Of a DNA stretch of 64,000 nucleotides, positions 27,401-36,153 are shown in pieces. Every line of letters begins with the position of its first letter. The stretch's first letter is position 1. The notes under the pieces were generated by a model. That model was not told the origin of the DNA. It did no database searches and saw nothing but the letters and a program-made list of their open reading frames with translations. A program made the translations under genes and the position numbers. Where the stretch lies: the NCBI RefSeq assembly GCF_030546645.1, contig NZ_JAUOTO010000003.1:278956-342955 (forward strand), read 5' to 3'. Source of the stretch: Flavitalea plasmicola (GTDB lineage Bacteria > Bacteroidota > Bacteroidia > Chitinophagales > Chitinophagaceae).

Positions 27401-27961
27401 CATACGGGCGTCGTCCCGCTGGGATCGACCGTTTACAGGCAGACAGGCGGCCTGACCAACGAGTTTCGTTATAAGGATCTGAGCCTTTCCGCGCTGGTGG
27501 ACTTCAAATTCGGTGCAAAACTCTATTCCGGGACGAACCTGCTCCTTTACCAATATGGTCTTCAGAAAAAAACGCTGGAGGGTAGGGAAGGCGGGTACAT
27601 CGGCAATGGGGTGACCGCCGATGGTCATCGTAATACCAGGGCCGTTCCTGCTCAACGGTTCTTTCAGGATATTTCAGCCGGCGGCACCAATCATATCGCG
27701 GAAGAATTTGTCTATGATGCAAGTTTCGTTAAGCTGAGGTCGATGGCGCTGTCCTATTATGTGCCTGCGTCCAGATTAAGGAAAGGATTTATAAAGGGCA
27801 TGGGTTTTTCGTTGATTGGACGCAACCTCCTTACGTTGATGAAGCACACGCCGAATATCGATCCCGAATCCAGCATCAACAGTACCAACGGACAAGGCCT
27901 TGAGCTATCCGGCTATCCCCCGGTGAGAAGCTGGGGCTTCAATATAAACATGAAATTCTGA
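24434..27961 (+). CDS. SusC/RagA-family TonB-dependent receptor with STN signalling domain
   Basis: The protein has 1175 residues. A signal peptide is followed by an STN (secretin/TonB short N-terminal) domain (about 40-112), a carboxypeptidase-regulatory-like domain (about 145-225; GRVIAADGKTLAGVSVTIK), a plug (about 230-370; LSGNNQPLYVIDGVPYDN) and a large barrel ending in FNINMKF. It imports oligosaccharide or peptide ligands across the outer membrane with TonB energy. The STN domain shows that it also signals, through FecR, to the ECF sigma factor. It is followed by its SusD partner after one base. Confidence 0.95.
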   Translation: MRKSSLYSYLLVFFLNATLRAWSQSTPPIMPRADTTRPSCPNLRPLLEVLIELNKSKGVYFLFSQQPLGKVLVQSPTLSPNIPVEKVLSQMLKSTGLYFKKVDDRTFVILSKKPYDSAAGYDPSAGVPNLNPTDQPPETDSALLSISHASGRVIAADGKTLAGVSVTIKHSHKGTVTDLEGMFNIHAGKGDTLLFSFVGYKARQLPAPEAARGWVIMTPSDQPLTEVLVTALGIKKQERSLGFSATEVDGSRLAMSRDPNLGNALVGQVAGLSVAINATGPYGSSRVLIRGNASLSGNNQPLYVIDGVPYDNTTQGYSGTYGGADLGDGLSNINPDDIESVLVLKGVAASALYGYRGGNGAILITTKSGSKTRGIGIQVNDNLTANTIIDEREYQYVYGQGVSGVKPANKQVAEVAPYYSWGARLDGSQAVNFLGDKYSYLPVKDNFHKFFKTGLTNQSSVALTGANNKGHFRLGISDLYLNTIIPNSSMRQQGLNFNSSYSVTSRLQMDLTADYVFEHVNNRASISDNAGNIIAPLLYLPTSFDVRWLKNRTNADGTEKLAGTIDNYFENPYYIAYDYINRTDRNRITGGLTLKYNLLDWLYLQGQIARDGYIFNVTNIVPSGVQYTRSDGIHGGNLTQYEVNYHELNSSFMIGMHKGSASAFSISANLGGNQQDNVTDISGVGAVPNSPNRPAGPFQVAGNYNASNIIIKPYSSYYRHYRVNSLYGNADLGYKNYLFVNLTARNDWFSTLNINTDHYLYPSISGSFVFSEAWRLPAWISLGKTRASYAASSNGTEPYQNRLTYGLASYTINGQTLGYIATSNLVPLIPNASLRPVSIAEKELGLIMRFLGNRLGFDFTFYSKQTTNDIVRITVSPTSGYYEYIENIGKIRNRGIELLLTGAPLKNAAFSWNISFNLAVNNNKVLAIGGAQSIVISGAYPRWGSEVSISNVVGLPYGQIMGYAYKRDGKGNVIYSDGASGATPAGEPEHTGVVPLGSTVYRQTGGLTNEFRYKDLSLSALVDFKFGAKLYSGTNLLLYQYGLQKKTLEGREGGYIGNGVTADGHRNTRAVPAQRFFQDISAGGTNHIAEEFVYDASFVKLRSMALSYYVPASRLRKGFIKGMGFSLIGRNLLTLMKHTPNIDPESSINSTNGQGLELSGYPPVRSWGFNINMKF

Positions 27962-27962
27962 G

Positions 27963-29531
27963 ATGCAGATAAAAAAATACCTATCCTTTCTATTGTTGAC
28001 TGTCTGGCTGGTCGCCGGCGGATGTAAGAAGGATTTTATAGAGATCAACACCGACCCGGGCCAGATCACGGGGGACCAGATCAACTTCAATTATCTTTTC
28101 ACCAGCGCCGAGCTGCTGACCTCTGGCAATACAGATGGCTATGGCTATGAGGACTGGCGTAACAACCTCATCTATTCAGGCTGCATGATCCAGCACCTGT
28201 CCTCTACCTTATCTTATTGGGACGGCGATAAATACCTGTATGATGCCGGGTATAATTCGGCATATTGGGAGAAGAACTATCCCAACAGCATCGCCAACAT
28301 TGTCGAAACGATGCATCACATTGAAAGCGACTCCGCTCAATTCAACTTATACCAGATCTGCAGGATCTTCAAGGCCTTCATGTTCCAGCGGATGACGGAT
28401 ATGTATGGCGACTGCCCTTATTTCGAGGCCGGGCTGGGCTATATAGCAGGTGTCACGACACCCGTTTATGATCAGCAAAAGGACATCTACGCGCACCTGC
28501 TGAACGAATTGAAGGACGCTGCGGAAAAGCTGGACCCGTCCCGGGTAAATTCAGTAGGCGCCGCAGACCTCCTGTATAAAGGCGATCCGGCTGCCTGGAA
28601 AAAATTCGCCTATTCCGAGATGGTCCGCGTAGCCGTGCGCCTGAGCAAGATAAGTCCGGACACTGCCAGGAAATGGGTGCAGGTGGCGATACAGGGTGGT
28701 GTAATGAGCAGCAACGGCGACAATGCTGTCCTGCATCATGAGAATGTCACCGGTACCCCGGTGGTCAATGGCACGGGACTCATCCTGCTGGGCAATGACC
28801 CGGCAGGCTACCGCCTCAGCGCTACCTTCGTCGACTTCCTGCGTAATACGGGCGACCCGCGTCTGCCTTTTCTGGCCACTGTATGCGCTGATCCCCTGGC
28901 GCCCGCCGATAAAGGGGATACGGCGTCCTCCCATCAGCTGGGGCAACCCAATGGTTACGATCCTCCCAATAGCGAAGGAGTCCATGACCTTACGAAAGCG
29001 CCCAATTGGACCGGCAACCAAAATGATTATTCCGTGGTCAATCGCTATACCTTTTCCCGGCTGGAAGCGCCCACCTTTTTCCTCACCTTCGGAGAAACGG
29101 AGCTGCTGCTGGCCGAGGCTGCCTGGCGAGGATGGATAAACGATGACCCTGCTGAACATTATACCGCGGGTGTAAAGGCTGCCATGCTGCAACTGGGGAG
29201 CCAGGCTGGCGCCGGCCCTTCTGCCTCACTGATCAACGAATGGCTGGCAAGCCATCCCTATGATCCTTCCCTTGCACTCCAGCAGATCAACGAACAGTAC
29301 TGGATAGCTGGTTTTATGGATGAGAATGAATGCTTTGCCAACTGGAGACGGAGTGGTTACCCGGTGCTCACTCCGGTGAATTACCCGGGCAATATCACGG
29401 GAGGAAAGATCCCCCGTCGCTTTACCTACCCCCAAAGCGAGGCCTCAACCAATTCTGAGCACTATAATGCCGCCGCCTCCCGCCTGACTGACGGTGACAG
29501 GATGACCTCCCGCGTCTGGTGGGATAAATAG
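27963..29531 (+). CDS. SusD/RagB-family nutrient-binding lipoprotein
   Basis: The protein has 522 residues. The lipoprotein signal ends in VAGGC (Cys21), so it is surface-exposed on the outer membrane. INTDPGQ after the signal and the helical segments with ICRIFKAFMFQRMTDMYGDCPYFEA identify the SusD-like_2 subgroup, which often serves glycoprotein- or peptide-linked substrates. The C-terminus GDRMTSRVWWDK is typical of the group. It caps the SusC barrel and delivers ligand. Stop and start are one base apart from susC, so the pair is translationally linked. Confidence 0.93.
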   Translation: MQIKKYLSFLLLTVWLVAGGCKKDFIEINTDPGQITGDQINFNYLFTSAELLTSGNTDGYGYEDWRNNLIYSGCMIQHLSSTLSYWDGDKYLYDAGYNSAYWEKNYPNSIANIVETMHHIESDSAQFNLYQICRIFKAFMFQRMTDMYGDCPYFEAGLGYIAGVTTPVYDQQKDIYAHLLNELKDAAEKLDPSRVNSVGAADLLYKGDPAAWKKFAYSEMVRVAVRLSKISPDTARKWVQVAIQGGVMSSNGDNAVLHHENVTGTPVVNGTGLILLGNDPAGYRLSATFVDFLRNTGDPRLPFLATVCADPLAPADKGDTASSHQLGQPNGYDPPNSEGVHDLTKAPNWTGNQNDYSVVNRYTFSRLEAPTFFLTFGETELLLAEAAWRGWINDDPAEHYTAGVKAAMLQLGSQAGAGPSASLINEWLASHPYDPSLALQQINEQYWIAGFMDENECFANWRRSGYPVLTPVNYPGNITGGKIPRRFTYPQSEASTNSEHYNAAASRLTDGDRMTSRVWWDK

Positions 29532-29613
29532 GCCGCCGCAGGCAAAAAAAGTTAACAAACGGGCATTACAAGACGCTTTCCCAGGGTACAGGATAAGGAG
29601 GAAACTGTTTTCT

Positions 29614-30597
29614 ATGTCTAAAAGCTATGCCGGGGTAGAGGATCTCTTATGTGACGAGACTTTTCTTTCCTGGTATTTTAAGACCGATGTCCGTGCCGTA
29701 CGGCAGTGGGAGGAGCGTATCGCCGACAACCCTGGTGACAGCCCTCGTATCCGGCAAGCCGTAGCTTTCCTCGAATCGTTGCGCCTGGAAGAAGCACACC
29801 CCCTTTCCGACCAGATCACCAGGGCGGAAAAACGCCTCCTGGAAAAGATAAAAAAAGCGCAGACTCCCATGATCTCTTTACGAAGAGCAGGCAAATGGTG
29901 GATGGCTGCCGCGGGAGCCATCGCCCTGGCAATCGGTGTCTACAGCATCCGGCAGTACCACCGCCCGGAACTTCAAACTTCCTACGGAGAAGTAAAGAAC
30001 AACCAATTACCCGACGGGTCCGAGATAGTCGTGAATGCAGATAGCCGTGTTTCATGGTCATCCGGATGGACCGACGGGAAGGACAGGGAGGTCTGGCTGG
30101 TGGGAGAAGCCTTTTTCCACGTAAGTAAAACGCCGCTGAAAAGCCGCTTCATCGTGCATGCCGGCCGTTTGGACGTCGTCGTGACGGGCACCCGCTTCAA
30201 TGTGGTAAGCCGTAGGGATAAATCAAATGTTATGCTGCAGGAGGGGAGTGTGACCCTGGAAACAAAGGCAGGAAATGCATTGACAATGACGCCGGGCGAT
30301 TTCGTGGAATATAACAACGACCAGCTGGTGAAAAGATCCGTGAAGCCGGACAGTGTCATCGCCTGGAAAGATCATAAGCTCTCATTTAATGACACGCCTC
30401 TCCGGGATGTGGTATCCATTATAAAAGAGCAGTACGGCGTCACGGTGCGGCTGGCTGGCAAGACCATAGGGAACAAAACCGTCTCAGGTATTATGCCGAA
30501 CGACAACCTGGATGTCCTGCTGCAATCGCTGGAGGCCATCCCGGATTTTCAGGTCATCCGACAGGGCGCAGAGATTATCATTCAAGATCATCCATAA
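29614..30597 (+). CDS. Second FecR-type anti-sigma factor
   Basis: The protein has 327 residues, laid out like the first FecR of this operon: cytoplasmic part (1-94), membrane helix (95-112), FecR domain (TSYGEVKNNQLPDGSEIVVNADSRVSW) and C-terminal DUF4974. The N-terminal LLCDETFLSWYFKTD is nearly the same as LLSDPSFLSWYFKTG in the first copy, which points to local duplication. No second sigma factor is encoded nearby, so it either shares the one at 22581-23243 or serves one elsewhere. It is the last gene before a strong terminator. Confidence 0.9.
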   Translation: MSKSYAGVEDLLCDETFLSWYFKTDVRAVRQWEERIADNPGDSPRIRQAVAFLESLRLEEAHPLSDQITRAEKRLLEKIKKAQTPMISLRRAGKWWMAAAGAIALAIGVYSIRQYHRPELQTSYGEVKNNQLPDGSEIVVNADSRVSWSSGWTDGKDREVWLVGEAFFHVSKTPLKSRFIVHAGRLDVVVTGTRFNVVSRRDKSNVMLQEGSVTLETKAGNALTMTPGDFVEYNNDQLVKRSVKPDSVIAWKDHKLSFNDTPLRDVVSIIKEQYGVTVRLAGKTIGNKTVSGIMPNDNLDVLLQSLEAIPDFQVIRQGAEIIIQDHP

Positions 30598-30641
30598 GCT
30601 TGTGTTCAGGATCATTCAAAACTAAGCAAGGTTTCTCAAGA

Positions 30642-30673
30642 GGGGCGGAGTACATACTCCGCCCCATTTTTTT
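30642..30673 (+). terminator. Terminator of the fecR-susC-susD-fecR operon
   Basis: GGGGCGGAGT (30642-30651) pairs with ACTCCGCCCC (30656-30665) and is followed by A and seven T. It lies between convergent genes. Confidence 0.9.
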
Positions 30674-33647
30674 AGCTAATTTTAAAAGCCACCGCATGCT
30701 GCCCTATCGCTTGATGTTGCAGTGCTGCGGGGATAAGAATGATCAGTTTTTTCCCTTCCTGTCTCCATTTCAGGAGCCCTTTATGGCCGAGGAGCGCCAC
30801 CTTGCTTTTTGCCGGCACTTTCAATCCGTCGATGGTTACTTCCGCCGGTAGTGAAACATCCAGGTAAAATGCATAGGTGCTGGCGCCATCCTTCGACTGG
30901 GTGAGAAAGATATTATTCCCGGACGCAAAGGGGCTGCGGGGTTTGCTGTTATAGATCCCCTCTCCATTGACCTTCATCCAGGCGCCTATTTCCTGCAGGC
31001 GGCTGTATGCAGTATCGTCCCACTCCCCGTCAGGGGATGGCCCAACATTCAGCAGGAGATTGCCACCGCGTGATACGATCTTCACCAGCAGGTGGATCAG
31101 CTCGGTGGCTGACTTATAGTGGTCGTTGGGTACATAGCTCCAGGAGTTTCCCATGGTGAGACATGACTCCCAGGGATCCTGCATAGGGTGGGAGGGCACC
31201 TGCTGTTCAGGCGTGGTGTAATTTTCAAATTCTCCCGGTACGCTGCGGTCCACCACGATGAGACCGGGTTGATGCTGGCGTGCCATGCCCGCGATCCTTG
31301 CCATGTCAATGTCCTGGTCATAGGTGATACTCGGCTGCCATTCGACGGCCGGGGCCACCGTATTCAACGGCCTTACCCATCCGCCATCCAGCCAGAGAAG
31401 GTCCATCCTGCCATAGCCCGTCATCAGCTCTTCGATCTGGTTGTACGTATAGTCCTTAAAAGCCTGCCAGCGTTCCGGGTATTTGGCAGGATCGTAGTTC
31501 ACATTCCTGTCTTTGGGCGGAAAATAGGGCCACCAATATTGCTGGCTGTTCCAGTCAGGTTTGGAAAAATAGGCTCCGATCATAAAATCCTCCTTGCGGA
31601 AAGCATCGAACACCTCCTTTGCCACGTTACTGCGCGGGTTGGCAGAGAAGGGTGTCTTCGGCGAGGTGATCTTGTAGTCCGTCTGTTTGGTGTCGAACAT
31701 GCAGAAGCCATCATGGTGCTTGGTGGTGAAGACGACATATTTCATCCCCGCTGCTTTTGCGGCGGCAGCCCATTTCGCAGGATCAAAGTGGGTAGGGTTA
31801 AAAGTGGTTTGAAGGTTCCTGTACGCTTTCAGGTAATCGAAATAGTTGCCGCTGTATGGGCCACGGCGCTCTGTCCAACCCTCATCTTCCGGACAGATGC
31901 TCCAGCTTTCCACGATGCCCCACTGGCTGTAGGTGCCCCAATGCATCAGCAGACCGAATTTACTATCCTGCCACTGTGCCAGCTTTTTCCTGACGGAGGA
32001 GTCGGCCGGCGGCATGTAGGCCCTGTAATAATTGGCTTTCCACAGCTGATAGCGGATATATTGTGTTTGCAGTCGTCGCTCGAAATCGGGCCAGTTGCGT
32101 TTTTCCTTCGGGCTCCACAATACCTCGCTGAGTGCGCTCAGACGGGGAAAGATCATATATTCGATCTTCCTTTGATTGGTGACATATTCGGTCCAGAGAT
32201 TGGCTTGCGCGCCTTTTACATGTTTTGCCTGCTCTGCCGTCAAACCAGGGGGCACCGGCTCATACTGGTAGACTTTTTCCACCGGCAGATAGCCTCCGAT
32301 CGTGAGAGAGTCGTCGTTTTGCAGCTGTGAGTGGTCGAAGTATACAAAATCTCCCGGGGTCATGACGACATCATGATTATCCTTGGCAGCTTCGATACCC
32401 CCCTTCTCGCCCCGCCAGCTCATGACGGATGCATTGGGCGCCAATCCTCCTTCGAGGATCTCGTCCCAGCCGATGATCTGCTTGCCTTTGGAATTGATGT
32501 ATTTCTCGATCCGTTGTACAAAATAGCTTTGCAACCCATTCTCGTCTTTCAGGCCATTCTCTTTTATGCGCCGCTGGCATTTGGGACATTGCTTCCAGCT
32601 GTCCTTGGGGCATTCGTCACCTCCGATGTGGATATAGGCGCCCGGGAAGAGAGGGATCACTTCATCCAGCACATCCTGTAAGAACTGGAAGACACTGTCA
32701 TTGCCGGCACAGTAGACGTCCCTGAAGACACCCCAGGTTTGTTGAACGTGATAAGGCCCGCCCGTGCAGCCCAGGTAGGGATATGCCGTCAGCGCCGCGG
32801 ATGAATGACCCGGCAATTCGATCTCCGGCAGGATGGTGATATACCGGTCCGCCGCATATTTCACGACTTCCTTTATCTGTTCCTGTGTATAAAATCCGCC
32901 GTGAGGGGTGCTGTCATTGCCTGTGCCGGGATGATGACCGATGATGGTCCCGCTGCGATAGCCGCCAACCTGTGTAAGAAGGGGATATTTTTTGATCTCG
33001 ATGCGCCAGCCCTGGTCTTCCGTAAGGTGCCAGTGGAAATAGTTCATCTTATGTAAGGCGATGTAGTCGATGTACTTTTTCACCAGGTCCACCGGGAAGA
33101 AATGACGGCCCACATCCAGCATCAGGCCGCGGTAGGCGAACCGCGGATAGTCCTCGATGGTTACGGCCGGGATGGTAAGCCCGGACATCTTCGCAGTGCT
33201 GCGGACCGCGGGCCCTGTCGACAGCAGCACGTATGGCTTTACAGGCAGCAATTGCAGCAAGGTCTGTATCCCATAAAAAACACCGGTATGGGTGTCGCCC
33301 CTGATGACGATGGCACCGGACGCAACTTTCAGGGTATAACGGCCTTCGGGACCCGGTACGATGCCGGGATCCCTGTCAGGATGGTTATACAGCCGTATGT
33401 AGCCGGCAGCGGGCTGCCTGTCCTCTCCGACAACCCGGAGATGGAAGCCATAGATCTGTTCCAGGTAGGCATTGAAAAAATTGACAGATGGACCGTCAGA
33501 AGTGTCGGCGACGAGTACAGTACCCGTGTTGATGACAAAATTACCTTCCTGCCACTGTGTGCTTACTGGTTGGGGAATAATGTCCGGATGTTGAGCAAAA
33601 ACGGGGATGCCTGTGTTTAAAACAACAAGGAAAAAGAGTGTTCTCAT
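30672..33647 (-). CDS. GH20 beta-N-acetylhexosaminidase fused to GH29 alpha-L-fucosidase
   Basis: The protein has 991 residues and a signal peptide ending PVFAQ. Residues about 20-150 are the GH20b N-terminal domain, and 165-540 the GH20 catalytic barrel with HWHLTEDQGWR (205-215) and HIGGDE (Asp344-Glu345, the catalytic pair of substrate-assisted hydrolysis). Residues about 550-900 are a GH29 barrel with FGLLMHWGTYS, TTKHHDGF (641-648) and LLWLDGG (Asp754, the likely nucleophile). The last 90 residues resemble a beta-sandwich. One polypeptide can thus remove both fucose and GlcNAc from a branched glycan end. It converges with the SusCD operon and is probably a periplasmic or surface enzyme of the same locus. 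Confidence 0.93.
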   Translation of the reverse strand: MRTLFFLVVLNTGIPVFAQHPDIIPQPVSTQWQEGNFVINTGTVLVADTSDGPSVNFFNAYLEQIYGFHLRVVGEDRQPAAGYIRLYNHPDRDPGIVPGPEGRYTLKVASGAIVIRGDTHTGVFYGIQTLLQLLPVKPYVLLSTGPAVRSTAKMSGLTIPAVTIEDYPRFAYRGLMLDVGRHFFPVDLVKKYIDYIALHKMNYFHWHLTEDQGWRIEIKKYPLLTQVGGYRSGTIIGHHPGTGNDSTPHGGFYTQEQIKEVVKYAADRYITILPEIELPGHSSAALTAYPYLGCTGGPYHVQQTWGVFRDVYCAGNDSVFQFLQDVLDEVIPLFPGAYIHIGGDECPKDSWKQCPKCQRRIKENGLKDENGLQSYFVQRIEKYINSKGKQIIGWDEILEGGLAPNASVMSWRGEKGGIEAAKDNHDVVMTPGDFVYFDHSQLQNDDSLTIGGYLPVEKVYQYEPVPPGLTAEQAKHVKGAQANLWTEYVTNQRKIEYMIFPRLSALSEVLWSPKEKRNWPDFERRLQTQYIRYQLWKANYYRAYMPPADSSVRKKLAQWQDSKFGLLMHWGTYSQWGIVESWSICPEDEGWTERRGPYSGNYFDYLKAYRNLQTTFNPTHFDPAKWAAAAKAAGMKYVVFTTKHHDGFCMFDTKQTDYKITSPKTPFSANPRSNVAKEVFDAFRKEDFMIGAYFSKPDWNSQQYWWPYFPPKDRNVNYDPAKYPERWQAFKDYTYNQIEELMTGYGRMDLLWLDGGWVRPLNTVAPAVEWQPSITYDQDIDMARIAGMARQHQPGLIVVDRSVPGEFENYTTPEQQVPSHPMQDPWESCLTMGNSWSYVPNDHYKSATELIHLLVKIVSRGGNLLLNVGPSPDGEWDDTAYSRLQEIGAWMKVNGEGIYNSKPRSPFASGNNIFLTQSKDGASTYAFYLDVSLPAEVTIDGLKVPAKSKVALLGHKGLLKWRQEGKKLIILIPAALQHQAIGQHAVAFKIS

Positions 33648-33767
33648 TACAGATGATTAGGTGAGTGAAAATGGCAGCAGCCGGTGAGAATAAGGCTATC
33701 CGGCGCCAATTTAGCTATTTTTTGCTTTAGCAAAAGCCAAAAATCATCTGTAAAAAGAAAATTATAT

Positions 33768-34154
33768 TCAGTACCAGTCTGCTTCAAACCGGTGAAAATC
33801 CTGCTTTATCTCTATGTATATTTTTCGGAAAGTATCCATACGGCCTTCCAACCCTTCAGTGGATGATTCCCAGTTGGATGATTCGTTCATCTGGCGGAGC
33901 GAATGAAAAATATTCTCCACTTTATGGCGCGAGTCGGGAAGGTCATGACGCAGCTTGTCGATCACTTCCTTCTGGCAAATAAATAAGTTTTGAAAATGCT
34001 CTACTTCGGCGAGCAGGTCTTTGGGGAGACGTTTAGTGGAGAGTTGTTCAAGGTGTTGTTCAAAGTCGCGGATTTCTTCTTTGATGGAGGAGAGCTCGGC
34101 CTTCCATGACCGCAACTCCTCCCGAAACTGTTCGATGGAGATAGCTGATTCCAT
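33768..34154 (-). CDS. Small coiled-coil protein of unknown function
   Basis: The protein has 128 residues and is predicted almost entirely alpha-helical, with heptad-like Leu/Ile spacing through residues 8-75 (FREELRSWKAELSSIKEEI). It has no signal peptide, membrane helix or Cys-rich motif. The composition (many Glu, Lys, His) and the clean start support a real cytoplasmic protein. I do not recognise a family. It is codirectional with its neighbours but separated from both by more than 100 bases, so it may be monocistronic. Confidence 0.6.
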   Translation of the reverse strand: MESAISIEQFREELRSWKAELSSIKEEIRDFEQHLEQLSTKRLPKDLLAEVEHFQNLFICQKEVIDKLRHDLPDSRHKVENIFHSLRQMNESSNWESSTEGLEGRMDTFRKIYIEIKQDFHRFEADWY

Positions 34155-34242
34155 GAGAGATAATTTAGATGAGCAATTACGAGGCTAACCCAATTTAGCG
34201 AAAGGGCAGGAATGCAGCAAATTTGTTTTCCGCGTGGGGGAC

Positions 34243-34340
34243 AGCTGCAAGCTACAAGCCTCAAGCTACAAGCCTGGATTTAATAAGGCACTTATATTTA
34301 ACTAAGCCTACTTGTAGCTTGTAGCTTGCAGCTTGTAGCT
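34243..34340. repeat. Inverted array of GCTACAAG-type units
   Basis: The left arm (34243-34274) holds repeats of CAAGCTACAAGCC. The right arm (34309-34340) holds the complementary CTTGTAGCTTGTAGCTTGCA units. They can fold into a long stem with a loop of about 35 bases. It lies between two leftward genes and may end transcription of the CocE-type gene or be a mobile repeat seen elsewhere in such genomes. Confidence 0.7.
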
Positions 34341-36148
34341 CAATTAAGTGTCGGGAGCACCACATGCGAAAGGTGTGCCGGGTCATGATACACGCGGATA
34401 GTAGCTTTCCTGAAGTCCCCAGGCCCGCAGGTAGGGATATTGACAAAAGTTTGCGGGTTCATATCCACCAGGGGGAACCAGCTGCTCTGGATCTGGACCA
34501 TCAGCCGATGGCCCTGCCTGAAGGTGTGTGCAATCTCATTGAGGTCAAAGACCACTTCGGTCACCTTGCCTGGCGTCAGGGGTTCCGGCTGCTCAAAGCT
34601 GTTTCTGAACTTACAACGGAATACGTCGCCCCTTACCAGTCGTTGATAGCCATCCGGCAGCACGTCGATGACCTTTACGACCAGGTCCGCATCCGTGCCT
34701 GTGGAGGAGAGAAAAATGTCCGCTTTGAGCCTTCCGGTAACGTTGAGGTCATGGGGTAGTGTATCCGAGCTGTAGGTAAGCACATCGGGCCGTTGGGCGG
34801 CAAATCGCTGGTCCGCGACAATGTATAGATTATCCCTTCCTCCTCTGACCCCTTCCACATAGGGGACGGGATGGGATGGGTCGCTGACATATTCGTCATA
34901 TGCTGCCGCGTCGGGCGCAGCCTTGCCTTCCGGAGAGAGCTTTCCTTCCGCACGCAGGTGAAATTTCATTGGCCTTGCTTGTTTCGGCGGCCAGGTGTCA
35001 TAATGTTTCCATTGATTGACGCCTGTCTCGAAGACCGTGGCCTCCGCCAGTGCAGGAGATACAGAATCTTTCAGGTAGTGATTGAAAAATGCTGTCTCCA
35101 ACTGGTGATAATATTCGTTGACATTTTGCCCAAATTCCAGTATGCCATATCGATCCCAGACGCCTCCCGCCCAGCCACCATGCGTCCAGGGGCCCATGAC
35201 GATGTAGTTGCTATTCTGCGGCGACTGCCGTTCGATCGCCTCATAGGTACGCAGGGCTCCGAACATGTCCTCCGCGTCAAACCATCCCCCTACCACCAAC
35301 ACAGCCGGCCGGATGTTCTTCAGGTGCGTCCGGATATTCCTTGCCCGCCAGTAATCATCGTAGGTGGAATGGAGGAGGTACTCATTCCATATTTTTCCCT
35401 GGTGGTTGAAATACGCCGGCTTATTGGTATTCTTCAGCGGCCCCAGGTGAAGGAAGAATTCATAGGCATCGGAAATATCCGCCCTGAAGATATTGCTTCC
35501 ATAATCCTTCACGGGCCCGGGACGTTTGACGTCGAAAAAATTATCAAAATCGAAATTGTCCAACAGGAAGAAAGCGCCGTTGTGATTAGCATCGTCCCCT
35601 ATGAATTCATCCGTCACAGGAGCCTGCGGTGAAACTGCTTTAATGGCCGGATGAGCATCGGGTAGCGCAGCGGATGCATAAAAGCCGGGATAGGAGATAC
35701 CCCACATACCTACCCGGCCGTTGTTGTTGCGAATGTTCTTCAGCAGCCAATCCACCGTATCCCAGGTGTCCGAACTTTCATCCGTCTGTTTATCGCCTGC
35801 CTTTTTGCTTTCCTTATGCGGCGTCATCTCCTCAAAATTTCCCTCGCTCATATACCGCCCCCGTACATCCTGGTATACAAAGATGAAGGGCTCGCGCGAA
35901 AGCGCAGCATTGGGTCCCAGCCCGCCGCGATATGCGCTGTCCCCGTACGGACCGACGGAATAAGGCGTACGCTCCATCAGGAAGGGGAAAGGGCCGCCGC
36001 GGTCATCCTTTGGAATATAGATAGAGGTGAAAAGGCGCGTTCCATCCCGCATAGGAATGTATACTTCCCGCTTGGTATAGTTGTCTTTTACGTAGTTCTG
36101 GGCGCTGCCGGACAGCGGCAGCAGGAGCAATAAGATAAGGTAGCGCAT
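34340..36148 (-). CDS. CocE/NonD-family hydrolase (X-Pro dipeptidyl-peptidase S15 fold), copy 1
   Basis: The protein has 602 residues and a signal peptide ending SGSAQ. The alpha/beta-hydrolase core has the nucleophile elbow GISYPGF (Ser152), the acid in GGWFDAED and the His in GPWTHGGW. The C-terminal half is the jelly-roll domain of the S15/CocE family (HTFRQGHRLMVQIQSSWFPLVD). Members cleave X-Pro dipeptides, beta-lactam esters, glutaryl amides or small esters. In this setting trimming of peptides from degraded glycoproteins is plausible but unproved. It follows its paralogue by 5 bases, so the two are one operon. Confidence 0.88.
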   Translation of the reverse strand: MRYLILLLLLPLSGSAQNYVKDNYTKREVYIPMRDGTRLFTSIYIPKDDRGGPFPFLMERTPYSVGPYGDSAYRGGLGPNAALSREPFIFVYQDVRGRYMSEGNFEEMTPHKESKKAGDKQTDESSDTWDTVDWLLKNIRNNNGRVGMWGISYPGFYASAALPDAHPAIKAVSPQAPVTDEFIGDDANHNGAFFLLDNFDFDNFFDVKRPGPVKDYGSNIFRADISDAYEFFLHLGPLKNTNKPAYFNHQGKIWNEYLLHSTYDDYWRARNIRTHLKNIRPAVLVVGGWFDAEDMFGALRTYEAIERQSPQNSNYIVMGPWTHGGWAGGVWDRYGILEFGQNVNEYYHQLETAFFNHYLKDSVSPALAEATVFETGVNQWKHYDTWPPKQARPMKFHLRAEGKLSPEGKAAPDAAAYDEYVSDPSHPVPYVEGVRGGRDNLYIVADQRFAAQRPDVLTYSSDTLPHDLNVTGRLKADIFLSSTGTDADLVVKVIDVLPDGYQRLVRGDVFRCKFRNSFEQPEPLTPGKVTEVVFDLNEIAHTFRQGHRLMVQIQSSWFPLVDMNPQTFVNIPTCGPGDFRKATIRVYHDPAHLSHVVLPTLN

Positions 36149-36153
36149 AAATA

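Noticed and set aside
31188..32330. 380-codon open frame antisense to the GH20-GH29 gene
   Set aside because: The sense frame carries intact catalytic motifs of two families; the antisense frame shows none.
34243..34340. The inverted array as a CRISPR
   Set aside because: The units are 7-8 bases long and lie in opposite orientation, without unique spacers of 30 bases. No cas genes are present.
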